Positions 25,649-35,036 of a DNA stretch of 64,000 nt are shown here, piece after piece. The translations under genes were made by a program, and so were the position numbers. The stretch covers positions 20,310-84,309 of the forward strand of contig CADBCC010000004.1 of NCBI GenBank assembly GCA_902793125.1, given 5' to 3'. This stretch comes from an uncultured Ruminococcus sp. GTDB taxonomy: Bacteria > Bacillota > Clostridia > Oscillospirales > Acutalibacteraceae. The notes beneath the pieces were generated by a model that had not been told where the DNA came from, searched no databases, and worked only from the letters and a program-made list of their open reading frames with translations. Position 1 is the first letter of the stretch, and every line of letters starts with the position of its first letter.

Positions 25649-27298
25649 ATGAACGGAATTGATTTAAAAAAAGCAGTAATTTCAGGTTCGAATAATATTT
25701 GTTCAAAGAAATCTTATATTAACGACCTTAATATTTTCCCCGTTCCCGACGGCGATACCGGTACAAATATGTCTATGACTACAACCGCCGCCGTTAAGGC
25801 TCTCGAAAAAACCGACTCCGATGAAATCGGCGTTGTTTCTAAAGCTATCGCTTCCGCGATGCTCAGAGGCGCGAGAGGTAACTCGGGCGTAATCTTATCT
25901 TTATTGTTCAGAGGATTTGCCGAAGGACTTAAAGATAAAGCGGTCGCTAACGGAAAAGAATTGGTTGACGCTTTGGGAATCGGAGTTGACGCGGCTTATA
26001 AAGCTGTTATGAAACCTACCGAAGGTACTATCCTTACCGTAGCGCGCGTAGGATACGAAGGCGGACTCGAGGCTTGCGATAAAACCGACGATGTTGCCGA
26101 AGTCTGGGAAGCTGTTTGTGTTTCCGCTGAGGAAGCTTTAAGAAAAACTCCCGAATATCTTCCCGTTCTTAAAAAAGCGGGCGTTGTAGATGCGGGCGGA
26201 ATGGGACTTTACTCGATTTTTGACGGAATGCTTTCTTACTTTAAAGACGGCGAGGTAATTGAATGTGACGACGCTTCCGTCGAGGAAGAATTGGAAAACT
26301 TTTCAAGCACCGTAGCTGAGTTTGACGAAGTTATTAACTTTGCGTATTGTACCGAGTTTATTGTCGGTCGTGACGAGAAAATAAAAACCGATCCCAACGA
26401 ACTGCGTATGTTCCTTGAAACTATCGGCGACTGCGTAGTTGTTGTAAACGACGACGAGATTATTAAAGTTCACGTTCATACCGATAATCCCGGAAACGCT
26501 CTCCAGAAAGGCCTTGATTACGGCCAGCTTCTCACCGTAAAAGTTGAGAATATGGTTGAACAGCACCGTCAGCGTGTTGAAGATAACGAGGCTAAAAAGG
26601 AAGAGAAAAATAAATTAACCCCCGTTGATCCTACTGAGGAAGTCGGATTCGTTGCGGTAGCCGCAGGCGAGGGAGTTACAAATCTCTTTAAAGATTTAGG
26701 ATGCACAAATGTTGTTTCAGGCGGTCAGTCAATGAACCCCAGTACAGACGATATTTACGAAGCTATAATGGCTACTCCAGCTAAAACCGTATATGTGCTT
26801 CCCAATAACAAAAATATAATTATGGCTGCCGAGCAGACCGTTCCCATGGTTGAGGACAGAGAAGTTGTTATCGTACCTACCCGTACAATTCCCCAGGGAA
26901 TGTCAGCTATGTTGAGCTTTGACCCCGAACTTACAGCTGAGAGCAACCGCGATATTATGATGAGCGCTGCTAAGCAGGTAGCGACCGGCCAGGTTACTTT
27001 CGCCGCTCGAAACAGCGAGTTCGGCCACCAAAAGATAAAAGAAGGCGAAATTATCGCTCTCGAAAACGGAAAGCTTACAATAACCGAAAGAACTCCCGCG
27101 AGGGCGGTTGTTAAGCTCGCTAAAAGTATGATTAACCACGAAACTTCATTCGTAACGTTAATATACGGCGCGGATGTTTCCGAAAAAGAAGCTCAGGAAG
27201 CCTACGAAGCGATTAACGTAAGATACGGCCACAAAGTTGACGTTTCGCTCGTTAACGGCGGACAGCCGATTTATTACTTCATATTGAGTGTTGAATAA
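25649..27298 (+). CDS. fakA: fatty acid kinase ATP-binding subunit (DAK2 / DegV-like)
   Basis: A 549-residue protein of the YloV/FakA type. The N-terminal DAK2 (DhaL-like) domain has P-D-G-D-T-G-T-N-M and G-A-R-G-N-S-G-V-I-L. The middle and C-terminal domains are typical of the family. With a separate FakB lipid-binding protein it phosphorylates exogenous fatty acids to acyl phosphate for phospholipid synthesis. An Asp23-box alkaline-shock gene usually precedes it, but not here. It is monocistronic: a promoter lies upstream and a terminator directly downstream. Confidence 0.93.
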   Translation: MNGIDLKKAVISGSNNICSKKSYINDLNIFPVPDGDTGTNMSMTTTAAVKALEKTDSDEIGVVSKAIASAMLRGARGNSGVILSLLFRGFAEGLKDKAVANGKELVDALGIGVDAAYKAVMKPTEGTILTVARVGYEGGLEACDKTDDVAEVWEAVCVSAEEALRKTPEYLPVLKKAGVVDAGGMGLYSIFDGMLSYFKDGEVIECDDASVEEELENFSSTVAEFDEVINFAYCTEFIVGRDEKIKTDPNELRMFLETIGDCVVVVNDDEIIKVHVHTDNPGNALQKGLDYGQLLTVKVENMVEQHRQRVEDNEAKKEEKNKLTPVDPTEEVGFVAVAAGEGVTNLFKDLGCTNVVSGGQSMNPSTDDIYEAIMATPAKTVYVLPNNKNIIMAAEQTVPMVEDREVVIVPTRTIPQGMSAMLSFDPELTAESNRDIMMSAAKQVATGQVTFAARNSEFGHQKIKEGEIIALENGKLTITERTPARAVVKLAKSMINHETSFVTLIYGADVSEKEAQEAYEAINVRYGHKVDVSLVNGGQPIYYFILSVE

Positions 27299-27301
27299 GA
27301 G

Positions 27302-27325
27302 AAAGGGTTGCCTTGGCAACCCTTT
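27302..27325 (+). terminator. fakA terminator
   Basis: AAAGGGTTGCC and GGCAACCCTTT arms with a very short loop, then TT. recG starts 19 bases after it. Confidence 0.9.
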
Positions 27326-27344
27326 TTAGTTAAGAGTTGGATTT

Positions 27345-29384
27345 ATGAGTTTATACGGGATGAAAATTGAAGAGCTTTCCGGAATCGGAAAAAAGCGCGC
27401 TGAGTTGTTTAAAAAGCTCGGTGTATTTTCTGTTGGTGAACTTCTGAATTTTTATCCCCGGACTTACGAGGACTGGTCGGAAATAACCGATATCGCCGAT
27501 GTCGAGGACGGAGCGGCGGTTTGTATACGCGCTTCAGTCCACAGCGCTTTTCAGTCAGGCTTTACAAAAACAGGAAAGTATATAGCTAAAACTATCGTTA
27601 CCGACGAAACAGGCGCTTGCGAGCTTATTTATTTTAATAATAAATATATCGATCGAATGCTTATTAACGGAAATACTTATCGCTTTTTCGGAAAAGCGTC
27701 CAACACTTTCGGTAATGTAAGTATGATTGCGCCGACTTTTTCTCCCGACAGCGCCTCGACTGAAGTACGTCCGGTTTATAACCTTACTTCGGGGCTTAAC
27801 AATAATACGGTTGTAAACGCCGTAAAACAGGCAATTAATCTTATGCCCGAAAAAATAAACGACCCTTTACCCGAAAAGCTGAGGGAGAAGTTTTCGCTGT
27901 GCGATTTAAAATACGCGATAAAAAATATCCATTTTCCCGAGAATATGAAAGCGCTTGAGACCGCGCAAAAAAGACTTGTTGTAGAAGAACTTCTCGTCTT
28001 AAACCTGGGACTCAGAAGTTTAAAATCCCACAAAAGGCGCGAGAATATGAACGCTTTAAGTAAGGATTATTCGGACGAATTCGAAAGCCTTTTACCGTTT
28101 AAGCTTACAAACGCGCAGAAAAACGCGATAAAAGATTGTATTAACGATATAAAAAATCCCGAAATAACTTTAAACAGGCTTGTACAGGGCGACGTCGGTT
28201 CGGGTAAAACTGTTGTTGCGGGTTCGGTTTGCTATTCAATGATAAAAAACGGTTTCCAAACGGCGTTTATGGCTCCGACTGAAATCCTTGCCGAACAGCA
28301 CTATAATTCTTTTAAAGAAATATTTAAAAATATTGATATAAATTTAGCCCTGCTTACGGGTTCTCTTAAACAGTCTGAAAAAGACAGGGTAAGAGAAAGT
28401 CTTAAAAACGGCGAAACCGACCTTGTAATCGGAACCCACGCGCTTATAACCGATAAAACGGAGTTCGATAATTTAGGCTTGGTTGTAACCGATGAACAGC
28501 ACCGTTTCGGTGTAGCCCAGAGAGCTAAGCTTCTCTCAAAAGGCAACAGTCCGCATTTGCTTGTAATGAGCGCGACTCCTATTCCGAGGACTCTCGGGCT
28601 GATTATTTTCGGAGACCTTGATATTTCAATAATCGATGAGCTTCCTCCGGGACGGCAGGAGATTGATACTCTTTTAATCGGTTCCGATAAAAGGGTAAGA
28701 GCGCTTAACTTTATTAAAAAAGAAATTGCCCGGGGACGCCAGGCGTATATTGTCTGTCCGCTTGTTGAGGAAGGTGAGGGAGACCTCGCTTCGGCTGAGG
28801 AATACGCCGCCGAGCTGATGCTGAATTATTTCAGCGATATTCCCGTAGGTATTCTCCACGGAAAGATGAAAGCTTGCGAAAAAGAAGAAGTAATTCGTAA
28901 TTTCGCCGAAAATAAAATTAAACTTCTTGTCGCGACGACTGTAATCGAGGTCGGTATTGACGTTAAAAACGCTACGATTATGATGATTGAAAACGCCGAG
29001 CGGTTCGGGCTTTCCCAGCTTCACCAGCTTAGGGGAAGAGTCGGAAGAGGAAGCGAAAAAAGCTATTGTATTTTAGTTTCCGACAGCACAACCGAAAACT
29101 CAAACGAACGCCTTAAAACTATGTGTACCACAAATGACGGATTCAAAATCGCCGACGCGGATTTAAAACTCAGAGGTCCGGGAGATTTCTTCGGCTCGCG
29201 CCAGCACGGACTTCCCGAGCTTAAAATCAGCAGTTTAGCCGATACAAAAAATCTTTCGCTTTCCCAGAAAATCGCGGATTACGTAATGAAAGATTCACAA
29301 AATTTAAGAGATGACGCCTACCGCGGACTGAAAGCCGAGATTAACCGGCTGTTTAAAACTACCGGCGATTCGACGTTAAATTAA
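27345..29384 (+). CDS. recG: ATP-dependent DNA helicase RecG
   Basis: A 679-residue protein, standard length. Wedge domain with OB fold (about 1-230), Walker A G-D-V-G-S-G-K-T, DEAH-type box D-E-Q-H, helicase C-terminal motifs, and Q-L-R-G-R-V-G-R-G near the end. It remodels stalled forks and recombination intermediates. The ribosome binding site is weak, and the gene follows the fakA terminator so closely that some readthrough is likely. Confidence 0.98.
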   Translation: MSLYGMKIEELSGIGKKRAELFKKLGVFSVGELLNFYPRTYEDWSEITDIADVEDGAAVCIRASVHSAFQSGFTKTGKYIAKTIVTDETGACELIYFNNKYIDRMLINGNTYRFFGKASNTFGNVSMIAPTFSPDSASTEVRPVYNLTSGLNNNTVVNAVKQAINLMPEKINDPLPEKLREKFSLCDLKYAIKNIHFPENMKALETAQKRLVVEELLVLNLGLRSLKSHKRRENMNALSKDYSDEFESLLPFKLTNAQKNAIKDCINDIKNPEITLNRLVQGDVGSGKTVVAGSVCYSMIKNGFQTAFMAPTEILAEQHYNSFKEIFKNIDINLALLTGSLKQSEKDRVRESLKNGETDLVIGTHALITDKTEFDNLGLVVTDEQHRFGVAQRAKLLSKGNSPHLLVMSATPIPRTLGLIIFGDLDISIIDELPPGRQEIDTLLIGSDKRVRALNFIKKEIARGRQAYIVCPLVEEGEGDLASAEEYAAELMLNYFSDIPVGILHGKMKACEKEEVIRNFAENKIKLLVATTVIEVGIDVKNATIMMIENAERFGLSQLHQLRGRVGRGSEKSYCILVSDSTTENSNERLKTMCTTNDGFKIADADLKLRGPGDFFGSRQHGLPELKISSLADTKNLSLSQKIADYVMKDSQNLRDDAYRGLKAEINRLFKTTGDSTLN

Positions 29385-29391
29385 AAAAATA

Positions 29392-29420
29392 TTGAAAAAT
29401 CTGATTTTATATAGTATAAT
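29392..29420 (+). promoter_or_regulatory. promoter of the D,D-carboxypeptidase gene
   Basis: TTGAAA (29392-29397), a 17-base spacer, and TATAAT (29415-29420). Confidence 0.75.
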
Positions 29421-29450
29421 GTAACCTGAAATTTTATGGGAGGTATTCCT

Positions 29451-30809
29451 ATGAGGAAGAAATTATCAATTATTTTGTCGGCAATACTTGTTATTTGCAC
29501 GGTTTTTTCGGCGTCGGTTTTACCCGCCGGAGCGGCGAATTATAAGAACAAAATTAAAGTTGCCTCAAAATCCGCTATTTTAATTAACCTTGATACGGGA
29601 CAGACGGTTTACGAAAAGGATTCCGATACAAAGCGCTATCCCGCTTCAACTACCAAGATAATGACTTATATTATTGTCGCGGAGCATGTTAATAATTTTA
29701 AAAGAACCAAGGTGCCGATTAAGCAGTCCGTTTTGGATGTATTAGAAGGTACAGGAAGCTCCATGGCAAATATAGGAGCCCATGTCGGTAAAAAAATGAG
29801 CGTTATTGACCTGCTTTATTCCATGATGGTTCCGTCGGGTAACGACGCGGCTGTTGTTTTAGCTGATTATGTCGGCGGCGGAAGTATAGAGAAATTCGTT
29901 TCCATGATGAATAGTAAGGCAAAGGATTTGGGATGTAAAAACACTCATTTTATGAACCCCGACGGTCTCCACGATAAAAACCACTACACAACCGCGAGGG
30001 ATTTAGCGAAGATAACTCAGTACGCGCTTACTTTGCCCGAGTTCTCTAAAATCTCAAATACAACAACCTATTATGTAGCCGGGGACGAATATCCTTTGGT
30101 TACAACAAACTATCTGATTGATTCAAACCGAGGCGGAAAGTATTATTACCAGTACGCTAAGGGAATTAAAACAGGTACAACCGATGAAGCGGGCCATTGT
30201 CTTGTTACTTCGGGAAGCGCCGACGGTTACTCATATCTCGGTGTATTTCTTAAATCACCTTATAATCCCGATCCCGCTAAGGACGTTTACGGAACTATGC
30301 TCGACGCAAAAGCTTTGTTCCGCTGGGCGCTTACAAAACTTGAGCTTAATCAGGTAGCGTCCTCCGAAACTCCGATGCGCGAAGAAAAGATTAATTTAGC
30401 GTGGGGTAAAAACAGCGTTCAGCTTGTCCCCGAGAAAAATATTAACGCTATTGTTCCGAAGGATTTTAAGGAATCCGATGTAAAAGTTGAAACCACGGTT
30501 CCCGACAGCGTTGACGCTCCCGTTAAAAAGGGCGACATTATCGGAAAAGCCGTAGTTTATTATGACGGACCGAAAGTTAAAGAGAAAACAAAATTAGCCG
30601 AAGTTAATTTAGTTTCCAGCGAATCGGTCGAGAGGAGCGGCATCCTCTATATATTTTCCGTCATACAGAATATTATTACCTCCAGATGGTTTATCGTTGT
30701 TGTCGCGGCAATAGTTCTGCTTCTTATACTCTATATTATCATCAGCTCGATAATCAGACGCCGCAACAGAAGAAGCCGCAGAAGCGTAAGAAGATACAGA
30801 AATTTCTAA
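29451..30809 (+). CDS. D-alanyl-D-alanine carboxypeptidase (peptidase S11, PBP5/DacF type)
   Basis: A 452-residue protein. GGGAGG (29438-29443) fixes ATG 29451. Signal peptide ends A-G-A at about residue 28. The serine active site is S-T-T-K (Ser66, Lys69), with S-G-N and K-T-G-T. A PBP5-like C-terminal beta domain is followed by a hydrophobic helix and a very basic tail (R-R-R-N-R-R-S-R-R). It trims the terminal D-Ala from stem peptides outside the membrane. It could be a DacF/DacB-type spore gene or vegetative; context does not decide. Confidence 0.93.
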   Translation: MRKKLSIILSAILVICTVFSASVLPAGAANYKNKIKVASKSAILINLDTGQTVYEKDSDTKRYPASTTKIMTYIIVAEHVNNFKRTKVPIKQSVLDVLEGTGSSMANIGAHVGKKMSVIDLLYSMMVPSGNDAAVVLADYVGGGSIEKFVSMMNSKAKDLGCKNTHFMNPDGLHDKNHYTTARDLAKITQYALTLPEFSKISNTTTYYVAGDEYPLVTTNYLIDSNRGGKYYYQYAKGIKTGTTDEAGHCLVTSGSADGYSYLGVFLKSPYNPDPAKDVYGTMLDAKALFRWALTKLELNQVASSETPMREEKINLAWGKNSVQLVPEKNINAIVPKDFKESDVKVETTVPDSVDAPVKKGDIIGKAVVYYDGPKVKEKTKLAEVNLVSSESVERSGILYIFSVIQNIITSRWFIVVVAAIVLLLILYIIISSIIRRRNRRSRRSVRRYRNF

Positions 30810-30826
30810 GTATAAAATAAACATAT

Positions 30827-30851
30827 AGCGCAGCACAAAACGTGCTGCGCT
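30827..30851. terminator. bidirectional terminator
   Basis: AGCGCAGCAC and GTGCTGCGCT arms, then seven T, between convergent genes. Confidence 0.92.
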
Positions 30852-30861
30852 TTTTTTGTAT

Positions 30862-31485
30862 CTAAATATCTAAAAAATGTTCTAACGCTTTTTCACAGCT
30901 TTCTCCGTTTTTACACAGCGCGTTAAGGCTGTTAAGGCTGATTCCGATGCTTTCCGATTTCTTATTAAAGCCTTTTGCCTGAACGTCCCACGGACAGGCG
31001 CAGGTTTTTAAGTACGGATATTTTTTTATTTTTTCCGTATATCCTTTTGAAAGATTAAAAAGGGGGATATACACCGCTTTGTTTTTGTATGTAATATAGC
31101 GGTCGGAGAGCTTTTTGACTTTATTTTCTATTTTAGAATAATAAATGCTTCCGTTCTTATATTTTTTAAGGAAATCCTTTTTGCTAATTCTTTCGTTTTT
31201 GCTGAGTTTTCCGCCTTTATAATTCGAATTTAGAATTAAAATCAGCGCGTTCAATGTTTCGTCCGAGTAAGACTCCCTGAAATAATACGCCGCGGCGGAT
31301 GAAATAAGCTCATTTTTCTTGGAAGTTTTATTTTGAAAAATATTTTTCGTATCAATTTTAATATTATTTTTGCTGAAAACAAGCGGAATTGCCGCCATTA
31401 TAGCAAGTATTAACAAAAGTCCCGTTATTTTCTTCTTCATATTCTCACTCTGATTCCTATGATTTTTATTTATATTTCTTGACAT
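30862..31485 (-). CDS. divergent SpoIID/LytB-like protein
   Basis: A 207-residue protein from ATG 31485; ATG 31440 (M-K-K-K) is an alternative, and neither has a strong ribosome binding site. One N-terminal hydrophobic helix anchors it. Two segments recall SpoIID: the S-D-E-T-L-N-A-L-I-L-I-L-N-S-N-Y stretch aligns with the usual 'EALKAQAVAARTY' block, and the C terminus (P-Y-L-K-T-C-A-C-P-W-D-V through G-I-S-L-N-S-L-N-A-L-C-K-N-G-E-S) aligns with the SPWD and GMSQYGA blocks. The catalytic G-H-G-x-G-M-S-Q motif and the A-A-E-M glutamate block are not seen. It is shorter than SpoIID. It may be a non-catalytic relative. Assignment tentative. Confidence 0.5.
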   Translation of the reverse strand: MSRNINKNHRNQSENMKKKITGLLLILAIMAAIPLVFSKNNIKIDTKNIFQNKTSKKNELISSAAAYYFRESYSDETLNALILILNSNYKGGKLSKNERISKKDFLKKYKNGSIYYSKIENKVKKLSDRYITYKNKAVYIPLFNLSKGYTEKIKKYPYLKTCACPWDVQAKGFNKKSESIGISLNSLNALCKNGESCEKALEHFLDI

Positions 31486-31575
31486 AATACTTTCTTTGCC
31501 TTAAAATATATTATGTACGTTTGGATGAAAATATGAAAAAATACGTATAACGCCCTAAGAAAGGTTATGTATATT

Positions 31576-32772
31576 ATGAAATCAAAATTAACTTGGATAT
31601 CGTTTATTCCGCTGACAATCACGGCGGTAACAATGGTAGTGCTGCAATATTTTTCCATAGGCTTTTCCTCTGATGATAATTTAGCCTATTATATCGCTTT
31701 GGGCGCTGTATTGCTTATGTTTTTTATTAATATTGTTTTCTGCGCGCTTGATAAAGAAACTTCGCCGGCTTATATTCTGAACCGAAATGTTCCCGCCGCG
31801 ATTTTCGCTATTCTCACCGCTGCGATGATTGCCTCCAAGTCAGCGTTAACTCTTATTTTAGCTCTTCAGAACAGGACGTTTGATTTATTTATTTTAGCTT
31901 TAACCGTATTCGGAATGCTGACCGCTATTTGTTTTGTTATTATCGCGCTTTCGCATTTGCAGGGAAGAAACTTCCTTCCGCGAATGGGTATTTTATTCCT
32001 TTCTATGCCCATATGGGGAGGTTTGGTGTTAATTAACGAATTCCTCGGAAACCGTACCGTTTCCGTTTACGCGTTAAATCCGCTGAAGCTTTTCTGCTAC
32101 GCTTTCGCTATGATTTACCTTTTTAAACTTTCTATGGTTATTTCTACAATAAAGGGAAAAAATCCCGTAAAGTCTATGTTCTTATACGGTTTCCCTTTAG
32201 CGGCAATAGGGCTTTGCTACGGCGTGTATAATATACTTACAATCGCCGTTAACGGAATTGATTATTCCGAAAACGTAATCGCTTTCGCGTACTTCTCTAT
32301 GGCAATTTATATAATTCTCTTTAACGCCGAAATTACGAAAAACTGTTTTACAAAAGAAGAACAGATTTTAAAATACGACCTTGACGACTTTGACGAGGAA
32401 CAAAGAGTTTACGGCGCTTATCAGGACAATACCGTTGTCGCTCCCGAAACCCAGACAGGCGATTACGATTATGACTATTCAAAAGTTACCGGCGACGCCG
32501 AAACTTATGTAACTTCCGCTGACGAAAACTATACCGACGACTACGATTACGACTATAATTACGGCGGTACAAACGAAAGCGAAGATTTAGTTGTAGCTCC
32601 CGACGTTGAAGTTGATGACGACGCTATTTATGTTGAAAAAGATAAAGTAGAGTCTTTCGAGGAGCAGGTTGTTGAATCCAACAGGGAATCCATTAACTCG
32701 ACAGAAGAAGTAGAAGTAAGCGAAGTCGATCAGGAGAGAATCGACAAGCTTATCGAAGATATAAACAGTTAA
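31576..32772 (+). CDS. polytopic membrane protein with acidic Asp/Tyr-rich tail, unknown
   Basis: A 398-residue protein. ATG 31576 fits AGAAAGG better than ATG 31567, which is only two bases from it. About seven or eight hydrophobic helices span residues 1-255. The last 145 residues are cytoplasmic or external, very acidic, and contain D-Y-D-Y-D-Y-type repeats twice, then a Glu/Val-rich end. No family recognised. Such tails often bind cations or partner proteins, but no function can be assigned. Confidence 0.7.
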   Translation: MKSKLTWISFIPLTITAVTMVVLQYFSIGFSSDDNLAYYIALGAVLLMFFINIVFCALDKETSPAYILNRNVPAAIFAILTAAMIASKSALTLILALQNRTFDLFILALTVFGMLTAICFVIIALSHLQGRNFLPRMGILFLSMPIWGGLVLINEFLGNRTVSVYALNPLKLFCYAFAMIYLFKLSMVISTIKGKNPVKSMFLYGFPLAAIGLCYGVYNILTIAVNGIDYSENVIAFAYFSMAIYIILFNAEITKNCFTKEEQILKYDLDDFDEEQRVYGAYQDNTVVAPETQTGDYDYDYSKVTGDAETYVTSADENYTDDYDYDYNYGGTNESEDLVVAPDVEVDDDAIYVEKDKVESFEEQVVESNRESINSTEEVEVSEVDQERIDKLIEDINS

Positions 32773-32792
32773 TATTTTCAAGTAAAAACTTG

Positions 32793-32821
32793 TTGACTTT
32801 TTTAACTTTGAATGATAATAT
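32793..32821 (+). promoter_or_regulatory. thrS promoter
   Basis: TTGACT (32793-32798), a 17-base spacer, and TAATAT (32816-32821), just upstream of the T-box leader. Confidence 0.6.
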
Positions 32822-32839
32822 ATATTTAATATTTTTGCT

Positions 32840-33054
32840 GTGATAAGGACATGATTCCGAAAAGCTTTTCCAGAGAGTATACGGTTGCTGCGAGTATATA
32901 AAGTTTAAGGATATTACCGCCTTTGAGCTCCGCGCAGGAAATGGCGCGGCGGTTAACCTCGTTAAAGGTTTAAATTAAGGGTTTATCCGAAATTGGGTGG
33001 AACCGCGGTATGAATTTGTCGCCCCAATATTCCGTGTGGAATATTGGGCGTTTT
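32840..33054 (+). promoter_or_regulatory. T-box riboswitch (threonine)
   Basis: The conserved T-box element TGGGTGGAACCGCG is at 32994-33007. An A-G-A-G-A-G bulge region lies at about 32872-32877, and the probable specifier codon ACC (Thr) is at 32916-32918. The transcription terminator has arms at 33020-33033 and 33038-33050, followed by five T. Uncharged tRNA-Thr should pair with specifier and T-box and allow readthrough into thrS and the next gene. Confidence 0.93.
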
Positions 33055-33088
33055 TATATTTAATGTATTTTATAAGGAGTAATCAGTT

Positions 33089-35032
33089 ATGGTAAATGTA
33101 GAACTTAAAGGCGGAGTAGTAAATCAGTACGAAGAAAATATTACGCCCGCCGAAATCGCAAAAGGAATAGGAATGGGGCTTTATAAGTCTGTTTGCGCCG
33201 CTAAAATCGACGGCGAAGTTTTTGATTTAAGAACCCCGATTAATAAGGATTGCAAGGTGGAGCTTCTTACCTTTGACGATATTGACGGTAAAAAAGCTTT
33301 CTGGCATACAGCTTCACATATCCTCGCCCAAGCGGTAAAGCGTCTTTATCCCGAGGCGAAGCTTGCTATCGGTCCCGCTGTGGATAACGGATTTTACTAT
33401 GACTTTGATGTTGATAAAGCTTTTTCATCCGACGATTTAAAGAATATTACAGCCGAGATGAAGAAGATTGTAAAATCAAAAATCGCTATCGAAAAATTCG
33501 AGCTTGAGCCCGAAGAGGCTGTAAAGCTTTTGGAAGATATGAACGAGCCCTATAAGGTTGAGCTTTGTAAAGAGCACAGCGATAAAGGCGAGAAAATCAG
33601 CTTTTATAAGCAGGATGATTTTACCGACCTTTGCGCCGGACCGCACCTTATGGACGTAAGCGCGGTTAAGGCTATCGCTCTTACCGCTACTACGGGCGCG
33701 TACTGGAGAGGCGATGCCAAAAACGCCCAGCTCTGCCGTGTATACGGCGTAGCTTTCCCGAAAGCTTCCATGCTTGAAGAACATCTTACTATGATGGAAG
33801 AAGCTAAAAAGCGCGACCATAATAAGCTCGGCCGCGAACTCGAGCTTTTTACAACAGTTGATTATATAGGCCAGGGACTCCCGATTATGCTCCCAAAAGG
33901 CGCGAGAGTAATCCAACTTCTCCAGCGTTTTGTTGAGGACGAGGAGCAGAAGCGCGGATGGCTGCTTACAAAAACTCCGTTTATGGCTAAATCCGACTTA
34001 TATAAAATCAGCGGCCACTGGGACCATTATAAAGACGGAATGTTTGTGCTCGGCGATGAGGAAAAAGACGATGAGGTTTACGCTCTCCGTCCGATGACTT
34101 GTCCTTTCCAGTACCAGGCGTATCTTAACCGCCAGCGCTCCTATCGCGACCTCCCGCTCCGCTATAACGAAACCTCAACGCTTTTCAGAAACGAGGCTTC
34201 GGGCGAGATGCACGGCCTGATCCGCGTGCGCCAGTTCACAATCTCCGAGGGACACCTTATGTGTACTCCCGAACAGCTTGAGCAGGAGTTTAAGAACTGC
34301 CTTGAGCTTGCTATATTTATGCTGAAAACATTAGGACTTTACGAGGATGTAAGCTATCGTTTCTCGCAGTGGGATCCCAACGACAGAGAAAAATATATCG
34401 GTACAGAGGAAGAATGGAACAGCAGTCAGGATATGATGGGAAGAATTCTCGATCACCTCGAGGTTCCCTACGAAATCGGTATAGGCGAAGCTGCGTTCTA
34501 CGGTCCGAAGCTTGATATTCAGATTAAGAATGTATACGGAAAAGAGGATACGCTTATTACAATCCAGATTGACGGTATGATTGCCGAAAAATTCGGTATG
34601 GAATACGTTGATAAAGACGGTAAAAAGAAGAATCCCTATATTATCCACCGTACGTCAATCGGCTGTTACGAGAGAACTTTAGCTCTCTTAATTGAGAAAT
34701 ACGCAGGCGCGTTCCCGATGTGGCTCGCTCCGACTCAGGTTAAGATTTTACCGATCGCTGACCGTCACTTCGATTACGCCTACGATATTAAAAAAGCTCT
34801 CGAGGCCGAGGGTATGCGCGTTGAAATTGACGACAGAAGTGAAAAAATCGGCTATAAAATCCGTGAGGCTCAGCTCCAGAAAGTACCTTATATGTTCGTA
34901 GTGGGCGATAAGGATATTGAAAACAACGCTGTGTCTGTACGTCACAGAAAAGATGGCGACCTCGGTTCAATGCCTCTTTCCGAGTTTATAGCCAAGGCTA
35001 AAAAAGAAATTGATTCTAAGGAGATAAAATAA
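33089..35032 (+). CDS. thrS: threonyl-tRNA synthetase
   Basis: A 647-residue class II synthetase of standard length. TGS domain (about 1-62), editing domain with H-x3-H (H-T-A-S-H), catalytic core with motif 2 and the zinc ligands (including M-T-C-P), then the anticodon-binding domain. It charges tRNA-Thr in the cytoplasm. AAGGAG precedes ATG 33089, and the T-box leader controls it. The last bases contain AAGGAG, which serves the next gene four bases downstream. Confidence 0.98.
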   Translation: MVNVELKGGVVNQYEENITPAEIAKGIGMGLYKSVCAAKIDGEVFDLRTPINKDCKVELLTFDDIDGKKAFWHTASHILAQAVKRLYPEAKLAIGPAVDNGFYYDFDVDKAFSSDDLKNITAEMKKIVKSKIAIEKFELEPEEAVKLLEDMNEPYKVELCKEHSDKGEKISFYKQDDFTDLCAGPHLMDVSAVKAIALTATTGAYWRGDAKNAQLCRVYGVAFPKASMLEEHLTMMEEAKKRDHNKLGRELELFTTVDYIGQGLPIMLPKGARVIQLLQRFVEDEEQKRGWLLTKTPFMAKSDLYKISGHWDHYKDGMFVLGDEEKDDEVYALRPMTCPFQYQAYLNRQRSYRDLPLRYNETSTLFRNEASGEMHGLIRVRQFTISEGHLMCTPEQLEQEFKNCLELAIFMLKTLGLYEDVSYRFSQWDPNDREKYIGTEEEWNSSQDMMGRILDHLEVPYEIGIGEAAFYGPKLDIQIKNVYGKEDTLITIQIDGMIAEKFGMEYVDKDGKKKNPYIIHRTSIGCYERTLALLIEKYAGAFPMWLAPTQVKILPIADRHFDYAYDIKKALEAEGMRVEIDDRSEKIGYKIREAQLQKVPYMFVVGDKDIENNAVSVRHRKDGDLGSMPLSEFIAKAKKEIDSKEIK

Positions 35033-35036
35033 CTCT

